DNA from: Candidatus Melainabacteria bacterium
GTDB lineage: Bacteria; Cyanobacteriota; Vampirovibrionia; Obscuribacterales; Obscuribacteraceae
NCBI GenBank assembly: GCA_017307165.1
Contig: JAFKGK010000005.1
Location: forward strand, 124,001 to 188,000
DNA length: 64,000 nt
Direction: 5' to 3'
Position 1 is the stretch's first letter. Every line of letters begins with the position of its first letter. This document shows positions 1-9,145 of this stretch, in pieces. The position numbers were made by a program, and so were the translations under genes. Under the pieces are notes generated by a model. The model did not search any database, was not told the DNA's origin, and saw only the letters and a program-made list of their open reading frames with translations.

Positions 1-339
1 CCGAGCTAGCACTCGCTGAATTGGTTGAGGCCCGCCTTCTTCAGCCTCGGCTTCGAGGTCGAACTGGTCTTCGTCATCGTAAGTGACCAGGGCAATGTCT
101 TTTGCTCTGCGGTCTTCTTTGGGAGGCAGATTGCGTGTGATCTCATGGCCTATGCGATAGCGCCATTCGAGCAAATTCATTTCCATCGTATCGAGCACGG
201 GAGACTCCGCCAAGAGTATGGTTGCTAGCCCACCTGCGGCAGCACCCCAGGATAGCCTCTGAAAGAGGAGCCCATCTTTGTGATTGCTTAGTAGTGGTAG
301 ATGGCGCCTTATGTTTTGGGCTGTCCATCTTAGCTGCAT
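1..339 (-). CDS. Partial CHASE2-like membrane sensor (runs off left edge)
   Basis: The reading frame is open from an ATG at 339 to the window edge (113 codons, no stop), so the 3' part is missing. The protein has a basic N-terminus, a hydrophobic segment at about residues 34-50 (WGAAAGGLATILLA), then an extracytoplasmic stretch containing NLLEWRYRIGHE and DIALVTYDDED. This order (membrane helix, then E-x-x-Y-x-R-like helix, then I-x-x-V-x-x-D strand) resembles the start of CHASE2 sensory domains, which usually precede a cyclase or kinase output. The output domain is outside the window. No clear Shine-Dalgarno sequence is seen, so the start is tentative. It is divergent from the VIT/vWA gene. 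Confidence 0.55.
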   Translation of the reverse strand, partial: MQLRWTAQNIRRHLPLLSNHKDGLLFQRLSWGAAAGGLATILLAESPVLDTMEMNLLEWRYRIGHEITRNLPPKEDRRAKDIALVTYDDEDQFDLEAEAEEGGPQPIQRVLAR

Positions 340-529
340 ATCGCTAGCCGCATGTTTGACCTCGAAGCCTCGCAGCTTCAAGATTAGTCTAGCTCGACCG
401 CATTGGCAAATACCCAGGGGAAAACCTAGATTTCAAGATAGGTTTTGACTGATGGCGATCCATTGCATATCCGGCAGTCTTTATCTCCCAGTCGTTTTAG
501 ATTGAAAGCACTAGCGGAGCTGCACATCT

Positions 530-2848
530 ATGAAAAACGCATCGAGAACGGTTATCCCCAAATACCTGTCGGCCATCGGTCTCACTGCTTGCTTATCGGG
601 GTTTGCCGTGCCTGCTCTGGCCGCGGGTTTTATGATGGTCGATCGGTCAATGTTGCCACATACGCCAAATATCACCAGGCCAAGACCAGTGACGCCTATT
701 TTGCGTGGTGGAGTATCCGTGGGCTTGCATCTATGCGATCAAAATATAAGAGTGGAAATAGTCGATCATATTGCAAAAACATACATCACTCAGACTTTTC
801 AAAACGACACGGACTCTGATCTCGCGGGCACCTATCTTTTCCCCTTACCAGATGACACGACTTTTTCGAGTTTTTCACTCCATATAGACGGCAAGCCGGT
901 GGAGGGCAAAATCCTCGAGGCCGGTCAGGCTCGTGCCGAATACGAAGCCATAGTCAGGGCGATGATCGACCCGGGGCTGCTCGAATATGCCGATCGCAAG
1001 ACTGTGAGAGCTCGTATCTACCCTATTCCAGCGCATGGCAAAAAGAAAGTAGAGTTGGAATACACTCAGCTTCTCAAGGCTGATGGTGGTTTGCTAAAGT
1101 ACAAGTATCCTTTGAAGGGGAAGGGCACCGCGCATGATGGCGCATCCGGTGGCACGGTTTCTGGTGCGGATACACATTTGTCCATCCGTATCTCCGGTGG
1201 CCAGGGTATCAAGACGATCTGGTCGCCTTCGCATCCAATCCATACAGATCGTGATGGCGTGCATCGTGCTCGCATAATTTATGATCAAAAAGACGATCAA
1301 AGCGATCGAGATTTTCTTTTGTACTATAGTCTTTCTGATAAGGATATTGGTGCCGATCTCATCACTTATAAGCTGGATGGTGAGGACGGTTATTTTCTCT
1401 TGACCGTCAATCCCAGCCTGGGCAAGGGATCTATGCAAGCGCAAGGCAAAGACCTAGTCGTCGCGGCCGATGTTTCGGGTTCGATGATGGGCGAAAAACT
1501 TGATCAGCTCAAAAAGGCATTAAAATTGACGATCAAGAGCTTGAGCACGCAAAACAATGATCGCTTTGGCATCGTAGCTTTTGGCACCGATGCCGACTCC
1601 TTTGCCAATCAAATGATGCCGGCCAGTCCTCAAAACATCAGCCGGGCGCTGAATTTTATCGATGATCTGGAGGCGCGGGGTGGCACCAATATGAGCGATG
1701 CGCTCAAGGTGTCGATGAGTCTTTTTGAAAATCGCGACAGTAAGCGCCCAGCTTATTTGATCTTGATGTCTGATGGGGAGCCGACCGTCGGGGAGACCGA
1801 CGAGACCAAATTGACAAATCGGGCCGCGCGGCAGCGGGGAGTGCGCATTTTTGATTTTGGTATCGGCTACGACGTCAATACTCATCTGCTCGACAAGCTG
1901 GCGCGCGAACATCGAGGGACGAGTCAGTATGTAGAGCCAGGCGAAAACCTCGAGCAAGCTGTGTCGGCTCTGTGTACCAAGATCGCATCCCCAGCGATGA
2001 CTGACGTGCAGATTCAATACGAGGGGGTGACGGTAAAAGATGTCTATCCGCGCCAGGTGGGTGATTTGTTTGCGGGCAATCAGGTGATGCTCTTGGGGCG
2101 CTACAAAAATGCAGCGGAGAATGCACGTATCAAATTGGTTGGTACCGTAAATGGTGTCACTCGCTCGCAGGACTTTGCTGTGCGTTTTGCCTCAAAGGAG
2201 ACCGGACAAAGTGCCCTGCCCAGACTGTGGGCGATGAGGCGCATCGCGCATCTGACCGAGGCTGCGCGAGCAAATGGGAATAATCGCGAGGTAGTGGATG
2301 AGATAGTCTTATTGTCTAAAAAATACGGCATCATCAGTGCCTATACAAGCTTTTTGTCAAAGGATCCAAATGAAAATTCCAGCATGAGTTCAAGTGGTGG
2401 CATGGCCGGTGCTTTTGGCGTGCCGCGTCGCAGTATGCATAATCTAAGGATGGGTCAAGCAGAGGGTTTGGTTGCTAATGAGGCCCGTGCTTTGTTTAAG
2501 CAAGACGCGCCTCGTTCTGGTAAGGGAGCGGTGATGATGGCCAAGGCGGAAAGCAAGCTAAAATCAGCCGAATTTGCAGGTGCCCTGGATAAATCAGTGG
2601 GTGGCGCCATTAGTAAATGTGTGGATGGTAAGTGCTTTGTGCGCGATGCTTATGGGGTCTATCGAGAAAGCGGCTTAATGGAGAGAGATGGGGGTGCAGG
2701 GGAGAAAAAGCGCATAAGGGTGGTTTTTGCCTCTAAGGAGTATTTTGCCCTGGCAGCTGCTCATGCAAGATTGGCCCGATATTTTGCGGTAGGGCGATTG
2801 GTGGTGGTGGAGTTTGAGGGGAAAGTCTATGAGGTGGTTGCTGGGTGA
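530..2848 (+). CDS. Secreted VIT and von Willebrand factor A domain protein
   Basis: A 772-residue protein with a signal peptide (cleavage near residue 31, after PALAA). A VIT (vault/inter-alpha-trypsin) domain lies at about residues 60-200, including the typical GTYLFPLPDD and QARAEYEAI stretches. A von Willebrand A domain follows at about 305-480 with an intact metal-ion site: DVSGSMM with Asp314, a Gly-Gly-Thr turn (RGGTNMSD) and LMSDGEPT. The rest is a beta-rich region and a C-terminal tail. Proteins of this architecture sit on or outside the membrane and bind partners through the metal site. No sortase or lipid anchor is visible. A GGAG lies about 10 bases before the ATG. Exact role unknown. 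Confidence 0.85.
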   Translation: MKNASRTVIPKYLSAIGLTACLSGFAVPALAAGFMMVDRSMLPHTPNITRPRPVTPILRGGVSVGLHLCDQNIRVEIVDHIAKTYITQTFQNDTDSDLAGTYLFPLPDDTTFSSFSLHIDGKPVEGKILEAGQARAEYEAIVRAMIDPGLLEYADRKTVRARIYPIPAHGKKKVELEYTQLLKADGGLLKYKYPLKGKGTAHDGASGGTVSGADTHLSIRISGGQGIKTIWSPSHPIHTDRDGVHRARIIYDQKDDQSDRDFLLYYSLSDKDIGADLITYKLDGEDGYFLLTVNPSLGKGSMQAQGKDLVVAADVSGSMMGEKLDQLKKALKLTIKSLSTQNNDRFGIVAFGTDADSFANQMMPASPQNISRALNFIDDLEARGGTNMSDALKVSMSLFENRDSKRPAYLILMSDGEPTVGETDETKLTNRAARQRGVRIFDFGIGYDVNTHLLDKLAREHRGTSQYVEPGENLEQAVSALCTKIASPAMTDVQIQYEGVTVKDVYPRQVGDLFAGNQVMLLGRYKNAAENARIKLVGTVNGVTRSQDFAVRFASKETGQSALPRLWAMRRIAHLTEAARANGNNREVVDEIVLLSKKYGIISAYTSFLSKDPNENSSMSSSGGMAGAFGVPRRSMHNLRMGQAEGLVANEARALFKQDAPRSGKGAVMMAKAESKLKSAEFAGALDKSVGGAISKCVDGKCFVRDAYGVYRESGLMERDGGAGEKKRIRVVFASKEYFALAAAHARLARYFAVGRLVVVEFEGKVYEVVAG

Positions 2849-2857
2849 GGTTTTTGG

Positions 2858-2893
2858 ATCCGTTAGAAATTGATTTAGGAATTTCTAACGGAT
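2858..2893. repeat. Dispersed GTTAGAAA hairpin, copy A
   Basis: Perfect 14-bp inverted repeat (2858-2871 with 2880-2893) around an 8-base loop; core GTTAGAAA/TTTCTAAC. It lies between two convergent genes. The same core recurs at 29164, 46546 and 58387. No T-tract follows, so it is not a standard intrinsic terminator, though it may act as one. Confidence 0.8.
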
Positions 2894-3241
2894 TCTGAGA
2901 ATCTCAAAATCTCGACTCTTCAAATAATCCTTGATTTTCCTCAGAGCCCGCTCCCTGGCACTCTTGTCGGTTTTATCCCGCATCACTATGGCGATACAAA
3001 GGGTTCTACTTTCTCGACCGGGAAGGGGAAGCAACTCTATTTTGTCCACGCCCTCGAGACCACTCGCCTCAAGATCGCTCAAGGCTTTTTTTACGCATGC
3101 CGCACAACCCGGATTGCGGATCTCTATCCGCATTGCTGGCTCAGATCCCCATCCAGGTCCAAGGCTGAAGACCGAGAAGGTCAGGGATAGAGCAATCGTT
3201 ATCCTTGCTGCTGCTAATTTTGCTGATTGTGAGAAAGGCAT
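2885..3241 (-). CDS. Small secreted protein with a metal-binding-like CxxC motif
   Basis: 118 residues from the ATG at 3241, chosen because GAGG sits 6 bases upstream; a longer frame to 3322 has no such site. The protein has a hydrophobic signal sequence (about residues 10-30), then RIEIRNPGCAACVKKALSDLE, which resembles the beta1-loop-alpha1 of heavy-metal-associated (HMA) domains with the ligand pair C-A-A-C. The remaining region predicts a beta-alpha-beta fold of HMA length. It could be a periplasmic metallochaperone or a thiol protein. The stop codon lies inside the hairpin repeat at 2858-2893. It is convergent with the VIT/vWA gene and divergent from dxs. Confidence 0.6.
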   Translation of the reverse strand: MPFSQSAKLAAARITIALSLTFSVFSLGPGWGSEPAMRIEIRNPGCAACVKKALSDLEASGLEGVDKIELLPLPGRESRTLCIAIVMRDKTDKSARERALRKIKDYLKSRDFEILRIR

Positions 3242-3595
3242 AAAATCCTCGTGAGTTTTTGGATCCTGGCCTTTCTGTCCAGCCCAACAAAATAAACTGG
3301 AGCTAATCGAACCGGCTGGCAAAAATTGACAGGAGAATCAAGACTCGCTTTTTTGACTTTATATTAACTATGAAAGTAATGTCTTATTTTTATCCAATAT
3401 CTTGTCTTTAAAGCTCAGGTTTGCCACCCTCGGGCACTCTGCCGCCAAAAAACGAGGAGCAAGGCAGTCGATTGTCAAGAAAAGGGCAAAAGTATCGAAA
3501 ATATTTATGCCCTTTGCCTGCCGCCGTTGCTATGATCTTAGCCAGATACGCCCTTGGGGCGGCTCTCTGGCGATTTCGGAGAATACAAGGGATCC
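3242..3595. other. Divergent intergenic region before dxs
   Basis: 354 bases separating the CxxC protein gene from dxs. It is AT-rich around 3350-3410, where a TTGACT at 3353 is followed by only a weak -10-like sequence. Short frames here have no coding character. I see no riboswitch, tRNA or repeat. It presumably carries both divergent promoters. Confidence 0.5.
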
Positions 3596-5602
3596 ATGCA
3601 TACGCTAGTAAAACAAGCGACAACCTTTCTCGACGCCATCATCACTCCTCAGGAGTTGAAAAAGCTGTCTAACACTGATTTGCAGGCTCTTGCCCAAGAA
3701 ATCAGGCAAGAAATCATCAACAGTCTGGCCAAGACCGGTGGGCATTTGGCGTCCAATCTCGGCGTGGTCGAGATCACCATGGGCTTGCATAAGGTCTTTG
3801 ACTCTCCCAACGATTTGTTTCTCTGGGACGTCGGTCACCAGGCCTACGTGCACAAGATGCTCACCGGCCGCCGCGATCAATTTCCCACCCTCAGACAATA
3901 CAAGGGCCTGTCCGGCTTTATCAATCCGCTAGAGAGCGAGCATGACGCCTTTGTCGCGGGGCATAGCTCCACCTCTATTTCCCTTGCCGTGGGGATGGCT
4001 CTCGCTGCCGACATCAAAAAGCAAAAGCGCAAAGTCGTAGCGGTCATAGGTGATGGTGGCTTGACTGGTGGCATGGCTCTCGAAGCCATCAACCATCTCG
4101 GTCACATACAAAAAGACGTCATCATCATCCTTAACGACAACGAGATGTCCATATCCGAAAACCTCGGCGGCATTTCACTCTACATGAAGCGCATCAAAGA
4201 GACTTTCTTTTACAAGGACATCAAGCAAAAGATCGACTTCATCGAAGACAAGCTCGATGAGGCCAAACTCAACCCGGCTCTCTGGGAATTGATCGAGATG
4301 GTCAAGAAAGAGGCTAAAGATCGCTTTGATACACCAGGCATAGTCTTTGAAAAGCTTGGCATCAATTATTCTGGTCCAGTGGACGGTCACGACATCGAGG
4401 CTGTGATAAAGGCTCTTGAGTCAGTCAAAGACAAGTCGACTCCGCAATTGATTCACATCATCACGCAAAAAGGCAAAGGCTACGCTCCTGCCGAGTCCGA
4501 TGCAATCAAGTATCACGGCGTGCCGGCTTTTGCTTTGGAGCCTGCCCTGACCGAAAATAGTGAAACAGCAACCAGGCCTAAAGCCAAGACCTATAGCGAT
4601 ATCTTTAGTCAGGCTCTCATCGACATTGCCGCCATGGACAAGGACATCGTCGCCATCACTCCTGCTACGGCTGAGGGATCGGGCGTGGTCAAGTTTGGCA
4701 AGGCTTATCCGGACAGATTTTTTGACGTAGCTATATGCGAACAGCATGCCGTCACCATGGCTGCTGGCATGGCAAAGCTCGGACTCAAGCCGGTCGTGTC
4801 GATATATTCGACCTTTTTGCAAAGAGCCATGGACCAGGTCGTACATGATGTGGCCATCATGAATCTGCCTGTCGTCTTTGGTATCGACCGTGGTGGCCTC
4901 GTCGAGGATGGTGAGACTCACCAGGGCGTATTTGATATCTCCTGGCTCAGAGCCGTGCCCAATTTTAAGGTGTGGGCCCCTCGCAACGCCAGAGAATTGC
5001 GCAATATGCTCTATACTGCAACGCAAAAAAATGACGGGCCGGTAGCAATAAGATTTCCCAGGGATAAGGCAATCGATGCTGTCGATTCTGAGTCGGGTGC
5101 TAACGGCAAGCAAGTGCCTTTCGAACTCTTGCAAGTCGATCAGTGGCCCATAGTCAAAGAAAGCAAAAATGCCGACTCCGGCTGCTACATACTTGCCTAT
5201 GGCGCAATGGTGGATGCTTGCGAGTCGATCCTGCCAGAGCTTGCAAAGCGCGGTATCGATGCGACCTTGATCGATGCCCGGTCGGCCAAGCCCCTGGACG
5301 AAGCGCTTTTGACTCGATTGATGACAGAGGCTGGCGCCCGTATCGTCACAGTCGAAGAAGGGGTAGAAAGCGGTGGTTTTGGGGCCGGTGTGCTCGAGTT
5401 TCAAGCACGGTTGCGCATGCAACTAAAGAGCAATAATGCTGGTCTGGACAAACAAGGCAAGACCAGAGTGCAGGCCGAGATAGGCGTGCTCGCCATCGAC
5501 GATACCTTTGTCGAGCATGGTGCCCGCGGCATTCTCCTCGACCTGGTCGGATTGTCTGCCAGCAAGCTGACTCAAAGCCTGTGCGATTTTTTTAAAGACT
5601 AG
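3596..5602 (+). CDS. dxs: 1-deoxy-D-xylulose-5-phosphate synthase
   Basis: 668 residues. The enzyme condenses pyruvate and glyceraldehyde-3-phosphate to 1-deoxyxylulose-5-phosphate, the first step of the methylerythritol phosphate isoprenoid pathway and a precursor for thiamine and pyridoxal. Seen in order: SNLGVVEITMGLH and WDVGHQAYVHK near the N-terminus, the thiamine diphosphate motif GDGGLTGG (about residue 152) with its partner NDNEMSISENLGG, the pyrimidine-domain motif CEQHAVTMAAGMA, and a C-terminal transketolase domain. It is slightly longer than the usual 620-640 residues, mainly near the C-terminus. The ATG at 3596 is preferred over a TTG at 3554 because the conserved sequence begins there and AAGG precedes it. 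Its stop is 3 bases from the convergent recR stop. Confidence 0.97.
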   Translation: MHTLVKQATTFLDAIITPQELKKLSNTDLQALAQEIRQEIINSLAKTGGHLASNLGVVEITMGLHKVFDSPNDLFLWDVGHQAYVHKMLTGRRDQFPTLRQYKGLSGFINPLESEHDAFVAGHSSTSISLAVGMALAADIKKQKRKVVAVIGDGGLTGGMALEAINHLGHIQKDVIIILNDNEMSISENLGGISLYMKRIKETFFYKDIKQKIDFIEDKLDEAKLNPALWELIEMVKKEAKDRFDTPGIVFEKLGINYSGPVDGHDIEAVIKALESVKDKSTPQLIHIITQKGKGYAPAESDAIKYHGVPAFALEPALTENSETATRPKAKTYSDIFSQALIDIAAMDKDIVAITPATAEGSGVVKFGKAYPDRFFDVAICEQHAVTMAAGMAKLGLKPVVSIYSTFLQRAMDQVVHDVAIMNLPVVFGIDRGGLVEDGETHQGVFDISWLRAVPNFKVWAPRNARELRNMLYTATQKNDGPVAIRFPRDKAIDAVDSESGANGKQVPFELLQVDQWPIVKESKNADSGCYILAYGAMVDACESILPELAKRGIDATLIDARSAKPLDEALLTRLMTEAGARIVTVEEGVESGGFGAGVLEFQARLRMQLKSNNAGLDKQGKTRVQAEIGVLAIDDTFVEHGARGILLDLVGLSASKLTQSLCDFFKD

Positions 5603-5605
5603 ATT

Positions 5606-6202
5606 TCAAATCTCACGTCGCCCTTCGAGCGCGCGGGTCAAAGTGATCTCATCGGCGTACTCGAGGTCGGCTCCAACCGGCAATCCAAAAGCGATGCGGC
5701 TGAGTTTGACGTCGAGAGGTTTGAGCAGTCTGCTGATATAAAGCACAGTAGCGTCGCCTTCGATAGTTGGATTGATGGCTAATATGACTTCTTTGACTCT
5801 TTCGTCTGGGGCTCGATTGACGAGCTCTCGCACTGTCAATTGCTCGGGGCCTCGACCCTCTAATGGTGAAATGAGACCGTTGAGTACATGATAGTAGCCA
5901 CGGTATTCCCGGGTTTTTTCGAGTGCCACCACATCGCGACTATCGGCTACTACACAGATCGTCGATGGGTCTCGACGATCGTTGACGCAGATTTCGCATG
6001 GATCATCCGCAGATAGATGAAAGCATCTGGAACAATGCTTGACCTTCTCCTTTGCTTGCACGATTGTTTCGGAGAGTTTTGCCACATCCTCGGCCTTCAT
6101 GTTGAGCACATAAAAAGCCATGCGCTGAGCCGATTTTGGACCGACTCCGGGAAATTTTTGAAACTCTTCGATCAGCCGTGCAAGCGGCGGAGTAAAGTAC
6201 AC
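5606..6202 (-). CDS. recR: Recombination mediator protein RecR
   Basis: 198 residues, the normal RecR length. RecR works with RecO (and RecF) to load RecA onto SSB-coated single-stranded DNA during gap repair. Visible features: a helix-hairpin-helix near the start ([14 protein letters not shown]), a four-cysteine zinc site (CSRC...CEIC, about residues 57-72), then a Toprim domain with [12 protein letters not shown] and the region [13 protein letters not shown], and the C-terminal [23 protein letters not shown]. It is 19 bases downstream of ybaB on the same strand, the usual order (dnaX-ybaB-recR), but dnaX is not next to them here. Confidence 0.97.
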   Translation of the reverse strand: MYFTPPLARLIEEFQKFPGVGPKSAQRMAFYVLNMKAEDVAKLSETIVQAKEKVKHCSRCFHLSADDPCEICVNDRRDPSTICVVADSRDVVALEKTREYRGYYHVLNGLISPLEGRGPEQLTVRELVNRAPDERVKEVILAINPTIEGDATVLYISRLLKPLDVKLSRIAFGLPVGADLEYADEITLTRALEGRREI

Positions 6203-6221
6203 GATGCTTATCTATCTTGGA

Positions 6222-6542
6222 TTAGAGGCCGAAACCTGGCGGTAGATTGAGACCACCCATAGAAGCTGTGAGCTTTTGCTTATGCAAATCTTGTGCCTTG
6301 CGCACAGCATCATTTATTGCTGTGAGCACCAGGTCTTCGAGCATACTCATATCGCTCGTATCAACTGCATCCGGAGAGATCTTGATCGACTTAAAGTTAA
6401 AATCGCCAGTCGTAATGATCTTGATGGCGCCGCCGCCTGCCTGACCTTCGACAGTCGCTGTCTCCAGTTCTTTTTGTGCGCGCATCATGCCTTCCTGCGC
6501 TTTAGAAAGGGCTTGCATCATTTTGGACATATCGGGTTGCAT
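6222..6542 (-). CDS. ybaB: YbaB/EbfC family nucleoid-associated protein
   Basis: 106 residues, typical of the YbaB/EbfC family of small dimeric DNA-binding proteins that coat the nucleoid. The N-terminal helix (about residues 5-30, MSKMMQALSKAQEGMMRAQK) is followed by a short beta-sheet (GGAIKIITTGDFNFKSIKI) and the conserved LEDLVLTAINDAVRKAQ helix. The C-terminus is rich in Gly/Leu/Pro (GGLNLPPGFGL), as in family members. It probably forms an operon with recR downstream. Confidence 0.93.
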   Translation of the reverse strand: MQPDMSKMMQALSKAQEGMMRAQKELETATVEGQAGGGAIKIITTGDFNFKSIKISPDAVDTSDMSMLEDLVLTAINDAVRKAQDLHKQKLTASMGGLNLPPGFGL

Positions 6543-6691
6543 TAATGTGATCCTTTGATTTTATGCCGTCAGAAAAATTTTAGTAGAGCTGATTATATAA
6601 CTTTCTTAAGGCTTTCTGAACCGATCAAGCTCCAAGGATGTACCATATCTATACTTTAGGTTTATCTCAGATGTGCTACAGGAGCTCAGCC

Positions 6692-6871
6692 ATGCAGGAA
6701 AATCAGGACGCCGATACCGATCGTGACGAACTGGACGACGAGCAGCCTTCAATCGAAGAAAAATCAAAGACCATCATGCGCGAAGTGCTCAAAAAATTTG
6801 TGTTGGCACTTTCTTTTGGTCCTGGAGTCCTTGGTTTCATCTGGCTGCTCGGCAAGATAGTCAGGAGATAA
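6692..6871 (+). CDS. Small single-pass membrane protein
   Basis: 59 residues from the ATG at 6692, preceded by CAGGAG at good spacing; a longer frame to 6638 lacks this. The N-terminal half is strongly acidic (QENQDADTDRDELDDEQ), then a basic helix and one membrane segment (FVLALSFGPGVLGFIWLLG) ending in RR. It is 25 bases upstream of the first acyltransferase gene and probably co-transcribed. Function unknown; it may anchor or modulate the acyltransferases. Confidence 0.65.
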   Translation: MQENQDADTDRDELDDEQPSIEEKSKTIMREVLKKFVLALSFGPGVLGFIWLLGKIVRR

Positions 6872-6896
6872 TAGTGAGAGAGACCGGGAGTGCCCC

Positions 6897-7751
6897 ATGC
6901 CCTGGAAAATACGTCCTAATCTAGAGAAAGCCGATCCGGCAAAGACATTTGCTCAACGTAAGCCAGAGTTTGTCGCGCGGTATAAGGACGATCAAGATCC
7001 ATTTGATTATTCGATCGATACCTTTGCGCGTTCTGAGCCATTCTTCAAATTTTTCTACGAAGAATATTTTAGAGTGCAGATGGAAGGAATAGAAAACATT
7101 CCTGATGAAGGCGCAGCTATCATCGTCGGCAATCACTCCGGCGTGATCCCGGTAGATGGTGCCATGATGGCTATAGCTCTGCTCAACAAGCCAGTTCCCA
7201 GACGCATCCGTTATCTAGTGACAGATTGGTTTTTTACTCTGCCTGGTGTCAAAGATTGGATCGCCCAGACCGGACAGGTGAGAGCCAGCCGTCAAAATGC
7301 GCGTATCTTGCTCGATCGCGGAGAGCTGGTCGGCATCTATCCTGAGGGTGTAAAAGGCATAGGCAAGCCATTTCGCGAACGCTACAGGCTGATGGATTTT
7401 AATCCTGGTTTCGTCAAACTTGCCCTAGAAAAACAATGTCCAATTGTCATCGTCTCTACTCTGGGCGGAGATGAGATCTATCCAGAGCTCTACAATATGA
7501 AACCGCTGGCGCGTCTGCTCAAGATGCCGTTCTTCCCTATCACTCCGGCCTTCCCCTGGCTGCCTTTCCCTTTGTTTATGACACCGATGCCGGTGGCATG
7601 GCGGGTCATGGTGCATGAGCCGCTCTATCTGCCCTATGGCCCTGAAATGGCCAAAGATCGCAAGCTCGTCCTGCAGATCGCAAGAGACGTGCAATATACT
7701 ATCCAGCGCGACCTCAATCGCATGCTGCGCGAGCGCAAGAGTTTGTTTTAA
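6897..7751 (+). CDS. PlsC-like phospholipid/glycerol acyltransferase
   Basis: 284 residues. The acyltransferase core has the catalytic His and Asp in NHSGVIPVDG (about residues 80-89; an H-x6-D spacing used by a known subfamily rather than H-x4-D), an Arg-containing block (GQVRASRQNARILLDRGE) and the substrate-binding YPEGVKG motif (about residue 148). Such enzymes transfer fatty acyl groups to lysophosphatidate or related lipids at the inner membrane face. GGGAG lies 6 bases before the ATG. It is followed after 34 bases by a paralogue with a broken active site. The specific substrate cannot be told from sequence. Confidence 0.85.
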   Translation: MPWKIRPNLEKADPAKTFAQRKPEFVARYKDDQDPFDYSIDTFARSEPFFKFFYEEYFRVQMEGIENIPDEGAAIIVGNHSGVIPVDGAMMAIALLNKPVPRRIRYLVTDWFFTLPGVKDWIAQTGQVRASRQNARILLDRGELVGIYPEGVKGIGKPFRERYRLMDFNPGFVKLALEKQCPIVIVSTLGGDEIYPELYNMKPLARLLKMPFFPITPAFPWLPFPLFMTPMPVAWRVMVHEPLYLPYGPEMAKDRKLVLQIARDVQYTIQRDLNRMLRERKSLF

Positions 7752-7785
7752 TTGATCCAAGACTCTTGACCAAGGAGGATCCAAA

Positions 7786-8631
7786 GTGAATCAATTTCTT
7801 TCTAATTACAGAGCCTTTTTAAAAGAATCTGCCAAGTCCGATCGCTATCATGGCTTCGATATTAGAGGCCTCATCAGGGTCGAGCCTTTTCTTAGTTTTT
7901 TGTTCCATGACTGGTGGCGCGTCGATATCAATGGTCTCGAAAAGCTCCCCAGTGATTCGGGTGCTCTCATCGTCGGCAATAGTGGTTCTTTTTTGCCCTG
8001 GCCAGCATTTATGCTGCTTTATGGGTTGATGTCGGCTCGTCTCAACCCGCGTCGCGTGCACATCGCCTTTGATATGGATTGGATCGCCGATGAGCGCCTT
8101 CACTCGCTCTTGCGCGAGCTGGGCTTTATCCAGTACACAGCAGATAACGTCAAGACTTTGCTCAATCGTGGTGAACTCGTTGCGGTATTTCCCGAAGGCG
8201 CCGCCGGTCTGGCCCGCCCATTTACCTGGAGAGAGCGTTTGATCGAGTTTGATTGGGTCAAGCTGATGCCAGCTATCGAGACAAAGACTCCGATCTTTCC
8301 TCTGGCCACTCTGGGCTGCGATGAATCTGTGCCGGTGTTCGGCAATCTCGATGGTCTGGCCAAGTTTCTCAAGCTACCAGTCTTTCCTGTCACTCCATTC
8401 TTTCCCTGGCTGCCATTTCCTTTTAACCTGGCGTCTCTGCCCTCTAAATGGAATATGAGCATACTGAAGCCCCTGGACTATGAGGAGCCACAGGATCGCG
8501 ACGGTCTAGAAGAAACTGCAATGAAGCAATCTCAATTTGCAGAAGGCGAGATACAGGCCGAGCTCAATCGATTGCTGCGTCAGCGCTGGCGCAATGGCAA
8601 CAAAAGCCAGTCGGAAAGTGAGATCATTTAG
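7786..8631 (+). CDS. Acyltransferase paralogue lacking the catalytic His/Asp motif
   Basis: 281 residues, clearly homologous to the preceding protein along its length (shared F-F-x-W-x-x-V/I near residue 40, VGN before the active site, LLNRGELVAVFPEGAAGLARPF, PFFPWLPFPF). Where the first protein has NHSGVIPVDG, this one has NSGSFLPWPA, so both the His and the Asp are missing; the FPEG motif is kept. It is therefore probably a non-catalytic partner or has a changed chemistry. The start is GTG, decided by a near-perfect AAGGAGG at 7772-7778. Same operon as the small membrane protein and the active paralogue. Confidence 0.8.
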   Translation: MNQFLSNYRAFLKESAKSDRYHGFDIRGLIRVEPFLSFLFHDWWRVDINGLEKLPSDSGALIVGNSGSFLPWPAFMLLYGLMSARLNPRRVHIAFDMDWIADERLHSLLRELGFIQYTADNVKTLLNRGELVAVFPEGAAGLARPFTWRERLIEFDWVKLMPAIETKTPIFPLATLGCDESVPVFGNLDGLAKFLKLPVFPVTPFFPWLPFPFNLASLPSKWNMSILKPLDYEEPQDRDGLEETAMKQSQFAEGEIQAELNRLLRQRWRNGNKSQSESEII

Positions 8632-8647
8632 CTAGAGGACTTGAGCC

Positions 8648-9145
8648 TTAAGCTGATCGCAGCTCGGAGACCTCTCTCAAGATCCGATAGATAGTTTGCT
8701 GGGCACGCGCAGCTACAAAAGGATTTTCGTCTTCTGCTAAGACCTTGAGCACTGCGATCGGTATGGTGTAGCTCTCGGCCAGTCTGAGACGAACGTCGGG
8801 ACTTTCGTCGCGGCAGAGTCTCCAGATGGTTTTGATTGACATATTTGTGTTTTCTGCTACTGCAGCTCGTACCTGCGCATCCTGGTGCATGGCGAGCTTG
8901 GCCAGCGTGGTGCTGTGAGTCCTGGGATTTTCGGCAACTCGCTCCAGCAATTGGGATGTCCCATTGACTGTGAGATGATCGAGCACAGGCGCAGGAGTGT
9001 TGGGATTGATAGCGAGCAGCCAGCGTATCTTTGCCGCCTCCAGGGCTGCTTGCGTATTGGATGGTTTGCTTAGTTTTTGGTTTTGAGTTTGCATCTGGTT
9101 GTTTGGCATTGCTTTGATTGCACCATCATGTCTTGGATATGACAC
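8648..9145 (-). CDS. Leucine-rich-variant (LRV)/HEAT-like repeat protein
   Basis: 165 residues starting at GTG, set by GGAGG 7 bases upstream. After a Gln/Asn-rich N-terminus of about 35 residues come at least four short helical repeats with patterns such as LLAINPNTPAPVLDHL, VAENPRTHSTTLAKLA, VRAAVAENTNMSIKTI and VRLRLAESYTIPIAVLKVLA. This matches the leucine-rich-variant family of all-helical repeats, used for protein-protein contact. No signal peptide. A close paralogue lies at 18033-18536. Function unknown. Confidence 0.75.
   Translation of the reverse strand: MSYPRHDGAIKAMPNNQMQTQNQKLSKPSNTQAALEAAKIRWLLAINPNTPAPVLDHLTVNGTSQLLERVAENPRTHSTTLAKLAMHQDAQVRAAVAENTNMSIKTIWRLCRDESPDVRLRLAESYTIPIAVLKVLAEDENPFVAARAQQTIYRILREVSELRSA

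Noticed and set aside
143-328. Frame of 61 codons on the minus strand at the left edge
   Set aside because: It overlaps, one base out of frame, the better CHASE2-like frame that runs from 339 to the edge and has coherent protein character; this one has none.
4421-5422. Long minus-strand frame of 333 codons opposite dxs
   Set aside because: dxs is unmistakable in the other strand; this is a mirror frame with no family match or ribosome site.
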